From: JAJVID01 sp035275805
GTDB taxonomy: Bacteria > Acidobacteriota > Blastocatellia > RBC074
Assembly: GCA_035275805.1 (NCBI GenBank)
Contig: DATEMG010000679.1
Span: 1-5,933 of the forward strand
Direction: 5' to 3'
Length of the DNA stretch: 5,933 nucleotides
The position numbers and the translations under genes are program-made. This document shows positions 1 to 5,933 of the stretch, in pieces. The number at the start of each line of letters is the position of its first letter. Position 1 is the stretch's first letter. The notes beneath the pieces were generated by a model, which made no database searches, was not told the DNA's origin, and saw only the letters and a list, made by a program, of their open reading frames with translations.

Positions 1-423
1 TTCAGGGTTCAAGCTCTTGAGTTCAGCAACCACCCTGTCTATGACGGCATTCGCCGTCATGAGGAAGAGCGCCGATGTCCCCGGCTTAACCTTTTCGCGA
101 ACCTCCTTGATGAAGTTGTCGTCAATGCCGTAGTCTTTAAGCGCGCCTCCTGCCGCCCCGGCCGCTGCGCCAACTGCAAGACCCAGCAGCGGCATCAAGA
201 AGATCAAGCCGATGAGGAAACCCCAGAATGCGCCGCCAATAGCGCCTGCGCGCGCTGTGCTAACCAGCTGCTTTGTCTTCGGCCCTTTGCTGCTCTGCGG
301 CCAGGTGACCACAGCCGCGTCCACCAATTTGATTAGCTGTTGCTGCTGCAGCCGTTGCAGAATCCGGAGCGCCTGGTCAGCCCCGTCAGGGCTGTTGAAT
401 TCCAATACTGATAGAGTTGTCAT
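1..423 (-). CDS. DUF1269-family glycine-zipper membrane protein, 3' end outside window
   Basis: The frame is open from an ATG at 421-423 to the window edge, giving 141 residues with no stop, so the C-terminus is missing. The protein starts MTTLSVLEFNSPDGADQAL. A first alpha/beta-like half (residues 1-55) is followed by a Gly/Ala-rich hydrophobic stretch at about 58-95, with GAIGGAFWG and GAAAGAAGGAL patterns typical of a glycine zipper. A soluble segment then contains DYGIDDNFIKEV and a KPGTSALFLM motif near 113-122. This order matches DUF1269, a family of about 160-170 residues with no settled biochemical function, often annotated as a membrane protein. The start is well supported by AAGGAGG at 433-439, nine bases upstream. 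It is the last visible gene of a leftward cluster behind hdeD and a possible small ORF. Family assignment is by recognition of the pattern; function is unknown. Confidence 0.85.
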   Translation of the reverse strand, partial: MTTLSVLEFNSPDGADQALRILQRLQQQQLIKLVDAAVVTWPQSSKGPKTKQLVSTARAGAIGGAFWGFLIGLIFLMPLLGLAVGAAAGAAGGALKDYGIDDNFIKEVREKVKPGTSALFLMTANAVIDRVVAELKSLNPE

Positions 424-432
424 AACTTATAT

Positions 433-439
433 CCTCCTT
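433..439 (-). promoter_or_regulatory. Strong ribosome binding site of the DUF1269 gene
   Basis: On the minus strand AAGGAGG lies nine bases before the ATG at 421-423, a near-perfect Shine-Dalgarno sequence that fixes this start. The TAA stop of the possible small ORF (438-440) overlaps it, an arrangement common between adjacent genes of an operon. Confidence 0.8.
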
Positions 440-602
440 AAATGTTTATATGGCTGGGCCTATCTCGAAAAACGCAACACTTGTGCCCTCGAAGACCCTC
501 GAGGAGATATGCGATGTCGCCTCCGAACGCGAGAATCTCTCCACGCGGCAGGCGCCGGGATTGGTCTTCCGAAAGCGCGTACTCGGTGAATGGGATTTTC
601 AT
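438..602 (-). CDS. Possible 54-residue small ORF between hdeD and the DUF1269 gene
   Basis: The ATG at 600-602 begins one base after the hdeD TGA (604-606), and the frame ends with TAA at 438-440, inside the Shine-Dalgarno sequence of the next gene. The 54-residue product begins MKIPFTEYALSEDQSRRLPR and is soluble, with an adjacent Cys pair near its C-terminus (HKCCVF). I do not recognise a family. In favour of a real gene are the fit to both neighbours and codons mostly ending in G or C over the first two thirds. Against it are the short length, the absence of a Shine-Dalgarno sequence of its own, and a last third with less biased codons. If translated, it probably depends on ribosomes finishing hdeD. 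The frame also extends upstream to an ATG at 630-632, inside hdeD, which would give 64 residues. It could instead be a 180-base untranslated spacer or the remnant of an older gene. Confidence 0.35.
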   Translation of the reverse strand: MKIPFTEYALSEDQSRRLPRGEILAFGGDIAYLLEGLRGHKCCVFRDRPSHINI

Positions 603-603
603 T

Positions 604-1185
604 TCAGTGACTCGGCGCGGTGTGTCCAACATGTGGGATCTCTCCGCCCGGACGCCTCAGCGACCGCAGTTTGAACGCGAGCGCGATCATCAGCGCGCCT
701 ATGGCGAAAACGAACGCCCTGATCATCAAGAAGACCGAAAACGCGCCCGGCCCCGGGAACGCCAGCAGCAATAATCCGAACGCCATTGAAATAATGGCGA
801 TCAGCGCCAACAACCATTCACCCCTGATTTCGTGGCGCAACCTGACGGCGGTGATAAATTCGAACACGCCGGTCATAATCGCCCAGAACGCGATCAGTAA
901 GAGCAGCCCCATGGCGGTCAGCCCCGGCCAGATGAGTATCATGACGCCTACCACGATGCTGACGACGCCTTCAAACAGCAGCGCCCACGAACGCTCTCGG
1001 CTGACATCTCGCCCAAAGGCCTCGATCACGGCAAAGATTCCATTGATCATCGCATACGCGCCGAAGAGCGGCGCCAACACCCATAACGTGGCGCCGGGCC
1101 ACATAAAGGCGGCGATTCCGAACAGCACAGCGACCAGCCCGCGCAGCGCAATAGCCCACCAGTTTTGAGCCATCAAATTGAACAT
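604..1185 (-). CDS. hdeD: HdeD/DUF308-family integral membrane protein
   Basis: This 193-residue protein is almost entirely hydrophobic, with six predicted membrane segments at about 10-29, 33-55, 67-86, 89-113, 124-143 and 147-170. A threefold internal repeat is visible: each pair of helices is joined by a short turn with WPG at 29-31, WPG at 86-88 and FPG at 143-145. This is characteristic of HdeD/DUF308. Length and start (MFNLMAQNWWAIALRGLVAV) match the family. E. coli HdeD is linked to acid resistance at high cell density, but most homologues, including this one, have no demonstrated role. The C-terminal tail (about 172-193) is basic, then Pro/His-rich and presumably cytoplasmic. The start is slightly uncertain: GGGGGAG (1188-1194) is only two bases from the ATG at 1183-1185 and fourteen from the alternative Met5 codon at 1171-1173. 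It heads the leftward cluster and is divergent from cphA. The symbol denotes the family, not proven orthology. Confidence 0.88.
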   Translation of the reverse strand: MFNLMAQNWWAIALRGLVAVLFGIAAFMWPGATLWVLAPLFGAYAMINGIFAVIEAFGRDVSRERSWALLFEGVVSIVVGVMILIWPGLTAMGLLLLIAFWAIMTGVFEFITAVRLRHEIRGEWLLALIAIISMAFGLLLLAFPGPGAFSVFLMIRAFVFAIGALMIALAFKLRSLRRPGGEIPHVGHTAPSH

Positions 1186-1243
1186 AACTCCCCCATACTA
1201 AATGTCGTATATCTCTCAGACTGGACTATGGATGAGTGGGCAA

Positions 1244-1271
1244 TTGATATGCCGATTCGGCGTTGTGGAAT
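1244..1271 (+). promoter_or_regulatory. Weak candidate sigma-70-like promoter for cphA
   Basis: TTGATA (1244-1249, five of six matches to TTGACA) is followed after 16 bases by TGGAAT (1266-1271, four of six matches to TATAAT). It faces cphA and would give a leader of about 210 bases that includes the GC-rich hairpin. Matches this weak are common by chance, and the sigma factor preference of the host is unknown. Confidence 0.2.
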
Positions 1272-1332
1272 GCGAGCTACGCAATATGAGTCACGCGATT
1301 TTTTCAAAGGCCATGAGTCTGTCCCGCTCCTG

Positions 1333-1364
1333 GGCGCCGGCGCCGCAATGGCCGGTTGGCGCCG
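1333..1364. repeat. GC-rich inverted repeat / hairpin upstream of cphA
   Basis: GGCGCCGGCGCC at 1333-1344 is a perfect 12-base palindrome. A further GGCGCC lies at 1358-1363, so that CGGCGCC (1338-1344) and GGCGCCG (1358-1364) can form a seven-base-pair all-GC stem around a 13-base loop. It sits about 130 bases before the cphA start. No T-run follows, so it is not a canonical terminator. It might be an RNA structure in the cphA leader, a protein-binding palindrome or simply GC-rich noncoding DNA. Confidence 0.5.
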
Positions 1365-1478
1365 CGATTGCTCAGCCGATTGACGGGGATTCGAGTAGAG
1401 CGTCTGCGCCCGGCTATGAATGGCGCGGAGATGATTGATCCATACCATCCGCCGAGGTCGGGCCGCTGAGGCGCGTTC

Positions 1479-1482
1479 GGAG
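1479..1482 (+). promoter_or_regulatory. Ribosome binding site of cphA deciding its start
   Basis: GGAG lies nine bases upstream of the ATG at 1492. This supports the ATG over an in-frame TTG at 1435, which would add 19 residues (IHTIRRGRAAEARSENLP region) that do not resemble the family's N-terminus. The ATG start gives MRVDGIRALMGPNVYS, which aligns with the usual CphA beginning. Confidence 0.65.
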
Positions 1483-1491
1483 AATTTACCA

Positions 1492-4170
1492 ATGAGAGTC
1501 GATGGGATCCGCGCATTGATGGGACCGAATGTTTACAGCCATCGCCCCGCTCTTTCAATGAGGCTTTACCTGGACGATCTCGCGGGGAAAGAAAGTCGTG
1601 AATTTCCGTGGTTCAATGAACTTTTACTGGAGCTGCTGCCGGGGATTGCGAAACATCGCTGTTGCATAGAGCGCGAGGGCGGGTTCGCGGAGCGGCTGCG
1701 CGAGGGCGCCTACTTCAGCCACGTCGTCGAACACGTCGCGCTCGAACTGACAGAGTTGGCCGGCGTCCCGGCCTATCATGGGAAGACTCGGGGCGCGGGC
1801 GAGCCGGGCGCCTACGACATCATCATCGAATACGACGCGGAGGAGGGAACGAAGAGCCTGCTGCGTATGGCGGCTGAAATCATCGAATCGCTGATACTAC
1901 AGACGAAAGGCGGCGAACCGTTCCCGCTGGAGAAGAGACTGGATGAAGTCAGAAAGTTTATCGCCGGCGCCAAATTCGGCCCTACCACAAGCGCGATCAC
2001 GGAAGCAGCCACGCGCCGCGGCATATCTTGGAAGCGCGTCGGCGAAGGGAGCCTGGTCCAATTGGGTTACGGAAAACACCGCCGCCTCATTCAGGCGGCA
2101 ATGACCGACCAAACCGGCGCTGTCGCGGTGGACATCGCTTCCGATAAAGAAATGACCAAGATGTTATTAAGGGACGCCGGGATCAATGTCCCGTGTGGGG
2201 TACTCGCGCAATCGGAGGCCGAGGCTATCGAGGGGTTGGAGATCGTCGGCGCGCCCGTCGTGGTCAAGCCTTACAACCTGAATCAGGGTAAAGGCGTCTC
2301 GCTCAATCTGACCACGGCAGCGCAGGTCGAACAGGCGTACCGCATCGCTAAGGGGCACGCGTCGAAGGTCGTGGTCGAGAAGCAATTTACGGGTCGCGAT
2401 TATCGTGTGCTGGTGATCGACGGCAAAGTGGCTGCGGCGAGTGAGCGCGTCCCCGCGCACGTCATCGGCGACGGCGAGCGCACGATCGCCGAATTGGTGG
2501 AGGCTGTGAATCGCCATCCCGCGCGAGGAGAGGGCCACGAGCGCCCGCTCACCAAGATCGCGATTGACGATGTGGTGGTGGAATTTATGAGGCGGCGCGA
2601 TCTGTCGATGGGCCACGCGCCGGAGGCAGGCCAGGTCGTCTACCTGCGCGAATGCGCCAACCTCTCGACGGGCGGGACAGCCAAAGACGTGACCGATCTT
2701 ATTCACCCACAGGTCGCCGCGATGTGCGAACGCGCCGCGCGGATCATCGGACTTGATATGTGCGGGATTGATTTGATCCTCGACGACATAGCCAGGCCGC
2801 CGGGCCCTGACAACGGCGTCATCGAGGTTAACGCCGCGCCGGGTTTGCGCATGCATTTTTCGCCTAGCGAAGGCCGGAGCCGCGACGTGGGCGCGGCGGT
2901 CATCGACATGCTCTACCCGGACGGAGCGACGGGCAGAATTCCGATCATTTCGATCACGGGCACGAACGGCAAGACGACGATCACTCGTATGGTCGCCCAC
3001 GCGCTTTCCGAGAAAGGAATGACTGTGGGAATGGCGACGACAGATGGGATTTACATCGGCGGCGAGCTGGTCGTCGAGGGCGACACCACAGGCCCGACTT
3101 CCGCCCAGACTGTGCTCTCCGATCCGTCAGTGGAGATCGCCGTGCTCGAAACCGCGCGCGGCGGCATCGTCCGCGGCGGGCTCGGCTACGACTGGTCCGA
3201 CATCTCGGTCATCAGCAACATCGGGCTAGATCACATAGGGCAGGATGGGATACAGACTCTCGACGATATCCTCTACATCAAGGCGCTCGTCGCGGAGCGC
3301 GTGCGCGAGGGTGGAACGCTGGTTCTCAACGCCGATGACGAACGCTTGGCTCAACTCCCCGGCGCCGAACTGGTCGCCAGGCCGAAGAAGAACGTCGTCT
3401 ATTTCTCGATGCGTCCGCTGAGCGCGCTGATCAGACGGCATTTGGACTCAGGCGGATCGTCTTATCTCTACAAGGACGGATGGATCGTCGAAGCTACGCG
3501 CGGCGCCGAAACGCGCGTGGTTCGCGCGTCCGACATCCCGGTGACATTGGGCGGGACGGCGTCGTTCAACATCGCCAACGCGCTTGCCGCCGTGGCGGTC
3601 TGCCGCGCGCAGGGGCTCAGCCGCGAAGAAGTGGCTGAAGCCTTGAAAGGATTTCGCGGCGATCTGCATAACGCGGGCCGCGCAGCGCTGTACGAAATCC
3701 GGGGAGGTTACGCGCTCCTCGATTACGGCCATAACCCCGACGCGTTCTCGGCCGTTTGCCAGATGGCGGCGAAATGGAGGGGACGTCGCGTCACGGGCGT
3801 CATCGGCGTGCCTGGTGACAGGGACGATATGTTCGTGGAGCAGGCCGGGCGCGTCGCCGCGCGAGGCTTCGATCGAATCATCATTAGAGAGGATAGAGAC
3901 CTGCGCGGGCGACGGAGCGGCGAAATCGCCGGCCTGCTGCGCCGCGCCGCGCTGACGGAGGCGCCGGGGCTCGATTGCCGGGTCGTGCTCGATGAGAGCG
4001 CCGCGATGCGGGCCGCAATTGAGGAGATAGAGCCGGGCGACGTCGTCGTTGTCTTTTATGAAAAACTCGATCCCGCTCTCTCATTGCTCAAGCGATTCGG
4101 CGCGAGGCTCACGCAATCAATCCCGCGCCCGGTCTATTCAGCGGAGAGTTTTTTGCAGTCCGCTACTTGA
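1492..4170 (+). CDS. cphA: Cyanophycin synthetase (CphA1 type)
   Basis: This 892-residue cytoplasmic enzyme builds cyanophycin (multi-L-arginyl-poly-L-aspartate) by ATP-dependent addition of Asp to the backbone and then Arg to each Asp beta-carboxyl. The length is normal for CphA1 (about 870-900). The N-domain (1 to about 160) starts with the family motif ALMGPNVYS (8-16) and has H77-x-x-E80-H81. The ATP-grasp domain (about 220-475), which adds Asp in studied enzymes, shows VVKP with K259, the NQGKGVS loop (264-270), GRDYR, ERVPAHVIGDG, D427, and the metal ligands E445 and N447 in IEVNAAPGLRMH. The C-terminal Mur ligase-like domain, which adds Arg, has the P-loop GTNGKT (490-495), ETARGGI, GLDH with D580-H581, DYGHNP (744-749) and PGDRDD (774-779). 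No motif is broken, so both synthetic sites should work. The C-domain rules out the shorter CphA2 type. cphB follows after 57 bases on the same strand, which suggests co-transcription. Regulation is not visible beyond the leader hairpin. Confidence 0.97.
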   Translation: MRVDGIRALMGPNVYSHRPALSMRLYLDDLAGKESREFPWFNELLLELLPGIAKHRCCIEREGGFAERLREGAYFSHVVEHVALELTELAGVPAYHGKTRGAGEPGAYDIIIEYDAEEGTKSLLRMAAEIIESLILQTKGGEPFPLEKRLDEVRKFIAGAKFGPTTSAITEAATRRGISWKRVGEGSLVQLGYGKHRRLIQAAMTDQTGAVAVDIASDKEMTKMLLRDAGINVPCGVLAQSEAEAIEGLEIVGAPVVVKPYNLNQGKGVSLNLTTAAQVEQAYRIAKGHASKVVVEKQFTGRDYRVLVIDGKVAAASERVPAHVIGDGERTIAELVEAVNRHPARGEGHERPLTKIAIDDVVVEFMRRRDLSMGHAPEAGQVVYLRECANLSTGGTAKDVTDLIHPQVAAMCERAARIIGLDMCGIDLILDDIARPPGPDNGVIEVNAAPGLRMHFSPSEGRSRDVGAAVIDMLYPDGATGRIPIISITGTNGKTTITRMVAHALSEKGMTVGMATTDGIYIGGELVVEGDTTGPTSAQTVLSDPSVEIAVLETARGGIVRGGLGYDWSDISVISNIGLDHIGQDGIQTLDDILYIKALVAERVREGGTLVLNADDERLAQLPGAELVARPKKNVVYFSMRPLSALIRRHLDSGGSSYLYKDGWIVEATRGAETRVVRASDIPVTLGGTASFNIANALAAVAVCRAQGLSREEVAEALKGFRGDLHNAGRAALYEIRGGYALLDYGHNPDAFSAVCQMAAKWRGRRVTGVIGVPGDRDDMFVEQAGRVAARGFDRIIIREDRDLRGRRSGEIAGLLRRAALTEAPGLDCRVVLDESAAMRAAIEEIEPGDVVVVFYEKLDPALSLLKRFGARLTQSIPRPVYSAESFLQSAT

Positions 4171-4227
4171 AGGGAGGCATCGGGACGGAAAAATTTCTGA
4201 CGCGCAGCAACAGAAGAATTTCGCTTT
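4171..4227 (+). other. cphA-cphB intercistronic gap with an orphan Shine-Dalgarno-like GGGAGG
   Basis: The 57-base gap has no terminator-like hairpin, which fits co-transcription of cphA and cphB. GGGAGG at 4171-4176 directly follows the cphA stop but has no ATG, GTG or TTG at proper distance, and the cphB frame meets a TGA at 4198-4200. The actual cphB start at 4228 has only a weak AGAAGA (4212-4217), ten bases upstream. Confidence 0.5.
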
Positions 4228-5214
4228 ATGGCAGGAAATCATAACTACCGACGGATGGCAAAGAATGGCCAGCATAGCTCGGCTGAACGGAAAGCCACGA
4301 AAAATAACGGGCGCGGGAAAAGTCAAAATGCAAACGGAGGAAGCGCGCGGTCAGCCGGGTCTCTGATTGCCATCGGTGGCGCCGAAGATAGAGAGGACAC
4401 GAAGATCATTTTGAGCTACATCACTGAACGAATCGGTTCGGGCAAACTGGTGATCTCGACGCTGGCTTCCGGATACGCCGATGAGGTGTGGGAAATATAC
4501 CGCACGCTCTTCTCCTCTATGGGCGTGAAGAGCGTCAAGCATCTGTGCATGGACCACCGCGACGAATCGCCGGAAGACCCCCGACTGGACGTACTCGCCG
4601 ATGCGACCGATGTTTTCTTCACCGGCGGTGATCAGCTCAGGATTACGACCCGCATGGGAGGCACGGCGCTCTCGGAGCGCATCGAGGAGATTTATAGACA
4701 TGGCGGAATCATCGCCGGAACCTCGGCCGGCGCAACGGCGCTCGGCGAGATGATGCTGGTCGGCAGTCCACACGAGGGAATCTGCAAGCTCCGCGACATT
4801 CGTATGACGCCAGGACTCGGGTTGGTGAAGAACGTGATCATTGACCAGCACTTCTCAGAACGCGGGCGGATCAGGCGATTGCTCGGCGCCGTCGCCGAGA
4901 ACCCGCGCCTGCTCGGAATAGGCGTTGACGAGAACACGGCGGTAGTGCTGGAAAGCGACGGGACCTTTCACTCGCTCGGCTCGGGCGCGGTCTACGTCGT
5001 TGACGGCCACAACCTCAGTTACACAAACATCTCGGAGGTTTCATTCAACCGCGCCATGTCGGTCTTCGGCGTCAAGCTTCACACGCTCAGCAGCGGCGAC
5101 AGCTTCAATATAAACTCGCGCCATCCGGCGAACGCCAGGGCCGACGTCGAGGATTTAGATGCGGAGGCGCAACTTCTGAAAGGCGCAGCGCCAAGCGAGG
5201 TCGCAAGATTATGA
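4228..5214 (+). CDS. cphB: Cyanophycinase (peptidase family S51)
   Basis: This 328-residue exopeptidase releases beta-Asp-Arg dipeptides from cyanophycin. The conserved body begins near residue 45 with SLIAIGGAED. The nucleophile is S166 in GTSAGA (164-169). H208 in DQHF (206-209) and E235 in GVDEN (232-236) complete the Ser-His-Glu triad. The spacings of 42 and 27 residues equal those I recall for Synechocystis CphB (Ser132, His174, Glu201). FTGGDQLR around Q136 is the usual substrate-side motif. There is no signal peptide or membrane segment, so it should be cytoplasmic like its substrate, unlike secreted CphE enzymes. It is longer than the roughly 271-residue cyanobacterial enzyme: about 34 extra N-terminal residues are basic and rich in Asn, Gly, Ser and Lys, with less GC-biased codons than the body, and about 20 extra residues lie at the C-terminus. 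The start is uncertain: the ATG at 4228 has a weak ribosome binding site, and Met10 (4255) is the only later in-frame ATG before the body. It lies downstream of cphA, probably in one operon. Confidence 0.95.
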   Translation: MAGNHNYRRMAKNGQHSSAERKATKNNGRGKSQNANGGSARSAGSLIAIGGAEDREDTKIILSYITERIGSGKLVISTLASGYADEVWEIYRTLFSSMGVKSVKHLCMDHRDESPEDPRLDVLADATDVFFTGGDQLRITTRMGGTALSERIEEIYRHGGIIAGTSAGATALGEMMLVGSPHEGICKLRDIRMTPGLGLVKNVIIDQHFSERGRIRRLLGAVAENPRLLGIGVDENTAVVLESDGTFHSLGSGAVYVVDGHNLSYTNISEVSFNRAMSVFGVKLHTLSSGDSFNINSRHPANARADVEDLDAEAQLLKGAAPSEVARL

Positions 5215-5296
5215 CTACCAGAAGACGAGGCCGGCCATTGCTGACGCCATCTCCTCGCGCGCCTGCCGCACTCGCCCTTCCGCATCGAGCCTTGAC
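5215..5296. other. Convergent gap between cphB and the DUF4239 gene
   Basis: Two genes converge across 82 bases. I looked for a bidirectional terminator and found only a short palindrome, GGCCGGCC (5229-5236), and a five-base-pair stem CTCAG/CTGAG (5296-5310) that reaches into the end of the DUF4239 gene. Neither is followed by a T-run on either strand, so no intrinsic terminator is called. Confidence 0.4.
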
Positions 5297-5933
5297 TCAG
5301 CGCGCCTGAGCGTTCATCTTCATTTGAAGATCAGCCAGCGCCCGTTGACTGACCTCGAGAAACCCGTTCTCGGGGCGGTCAAGGTCCTCAATCAAAAATA
5401 TGACCACCGAAAAGGCGAGGATTACTCCGAGGGCTATGGGCGGCCTTTTGCTTCTGGTCAGTCCGGAGTGATAGCCAATGGACGCCGCGGCAAGAGCGGT
5501 AATTATGTAAAGCACAATCCAGATGATATTTGGGATACGGAACTCCAGTCCTACTATCACCCGTCTCGTGTGTAGGGCGATGATTTCGTTCAGCGGTTGA
5601 ATGAATTGTGCGGCAAAATCCGGGGTTGGGGCCTTTTCTTTAGAGGCGGCCGCCTGAAGCCAGAGCTGGTTGTGCAATTCTTCCGACCGCGCAATCGCCT
5701 GTTCGATCTTCCCCGACCGAACGTCTTCCAATCGAACCTCAACATACTCGCGCAGAAGATTGCGGGTTTCCGCGCGGTGAGGTTCCGGGAGCAAATCGGC
5801 GCGCATGTAGGCAGTCCTGATTGCTTTTGCCTCGTCGAGGATCGCTTGCCGTCTAGCGTCGAAGTGGGTCATCGCCGCCCCAAACGTGAATGCGAGCATA
5901 AATGCCGCCAAGCCCAGCATGCCTTCACCCAGC
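5297..5933 (-). CDS. DUF4239-family (bestrophin-like) membrane protein, 5' end outside window
   Basis: The stop is at 5297-5299 and the frame remains open through the right edge. An ATG at 5918-5920 would give 207 residues, but the residues before it (LGEG) continue the family pattern and DUF4239 proteins usually run to about 250, so the true start is probably beyond the window. Counting from that Met, a hydrophobic segment (1-16) ends in LAFTFGAA. Next comes a helical soluble stretch with EAKAIRTAYMRADLLPEP (about 30-47), typical of the family. Two membrane segments follow at about 131-149 and 160-176, then the signature DLDRP (179-183) with GFLEVSQRALADL after it. Some databases call the family bestrophin-like, but no channel activity is established for this protein and its physiological role is unknown. 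It converges on cphB, and nothing seen ties it to cyanophycin. Confidence 0.85.
   Translation of the reverse strand, partial: LGEGMLGLAAFMLAFTFGAAMTHFDARRQAILDEAKAIRTAYMRADLLPEPHRAETRNLLREYVEVRLEDVRSGKIEQAIARSEELHNQLWLQAAASKEKAPTPDFAAQFIQPLNEIIALHTRRVIVGLEFRIPNIIWIVLYIITALAAASIGYHSGLTRSKRPPIALGVILAFSVVIFLIEDLDRPENGFLEVSQRALADLQMKMNAQAR

Larger units (their letters stand above)
1186..1491. other. Divergent hdeD-cphA intergenic region
   Basis: This 306-base gap separates the start codons of two divergent genes and must hold promoters for both. The frames open here (for example 1173-1448 minus, 1202-1438 plus and 1165-1383 plus) give compositionally unconvincing products with no recognisable motif, so I call no gene. 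What I can see is a weak sigma-70-like pair facing cphA, a strong GC-rich inverted repeat at 1333-1364, a six-T run at 1298-1303, and the cphA ribosome binding site at 1479-1482. No riboswitch or tRNA-like fold was recognised by eye. Confidence 0.6.

Noticed and set aside
212..589. 125-codon plus-strand frame
   Set aside because: It is antisense to the DUF1269 gene and the small spacer ORF; the Cys/Arg-rich product has no recognisable domain.
620..1168. 182-codon plus-strand frame
   Set aside because: It is antisense to hdeD, whose membrane repeat structure is clear; the Asn/Ile/Ser-rich product shows no motif.
1271..1303. TGCG/CGCA stem with a downstream T-run as an intrinsic terminator
   Set aside because: The stem is only four base pairs and lies about 14 bases from the T-run, too weak and too distant to call.
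1173..1448. 91-codon minus-strand frame and plus-strand frames in the hdeD-cphA gap
   Set aside because: The products have no family resemblance, start and stop within the regulatory region, and overlap one another with no codon signal favouring any.
1435..1491. TTG start extending CphA by 19 residues
   Set aside because: The ATG at 1492 has a better-placed GGAG and gives the family's normal N-terminus.
2167..3000. 277-codon open frame on the minus strand
   Set aside because: It lies entirely antisense to the unambiguous ATP-grasp region of cphA; its Arg/His/Asp-rich product is the usual mirror of GC-rich coding sequence.
4049..4366. 105-codon plus-strand frame bridging cphA and cphB
   Set aside because: It overlaps the conserved end of CphA and the start of CphB in another frame and has no motif; it does not indicate a frameshift because both genes are intact.
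4351..4851. 166-codon minus-strand frame
   Set aside because: It is antisense to the catalytic core of cphB and has no recognisable domain.

Overview
The window is a 5.9 kb piece of a GC-rich bacterial chromosome. Its core is a complete two-gene cyanophycin locus: cyanophycin synthetase (cphA, 1492-4170) followed on the same strand by cyanophycinase (cphB, 4228-5214). Small membrane-protein genes of general, poorly defined function flank it. No RNA gene, CRISPR array, insertion sequence, integrase or phage gene is visible. The host cannot be named from this window. The high GC content and the HdeD, DUF1269 and DUF4239 proteins fit a Gram-negative-type heterotroph such as a member of the Acidobacteriota or Pseudomonadota. 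The gene order cphA then cphB is opposite to the cphB-cphA order I recall for Synechocystis, which argues weakly against a cyanobacterium.

Left part (1-1185, minus strand). Three reading frames run leftward: an HdeD/DUF308 membrane protein (604-1185), a possible 54-residue ORF starting one base after the hdeD stop (438-602), and a DUF1269 glycine-zipper membrane protein (423 to beyond the left edge). Spacing is tight, and the small ORF's stop codon lies inside the strong Shine-Dalgarno sequence of the DUF1269 gene, so this looks like one transcription unit.

Middle (1186-1491). A 306-base divergent intergenic region separates hdeD from cphA. It carries a strong GC-rich inverted repeat and a weak candidate promoter for cphA, but no credible gene.

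Right part. CphA polymerises Asp and Arg into cyanophycin, a nitrogen and carbon reserve polymer. CphB cleaves the polymer to beta-Asp-Arg dipeptides. All the main active-site motifs are intact in both, so the locus should support both storage and mobilisation. The enzyme that splits the dipeptide (isoaspartyl dipeptidase) is not in this window. A convergent DUF4239 membrane protein gene (5297 to beyond the right edge, minus strand) closes the window.

I see no clearly new biological system. The points most worth a second look are the HxxEH motif in the CphA N-domain, the basic low-complexity N-terminal extension of CphB, the coupled small ORF between hdeD and the DUF1269 gene, and the hairpin in the cphA leader.
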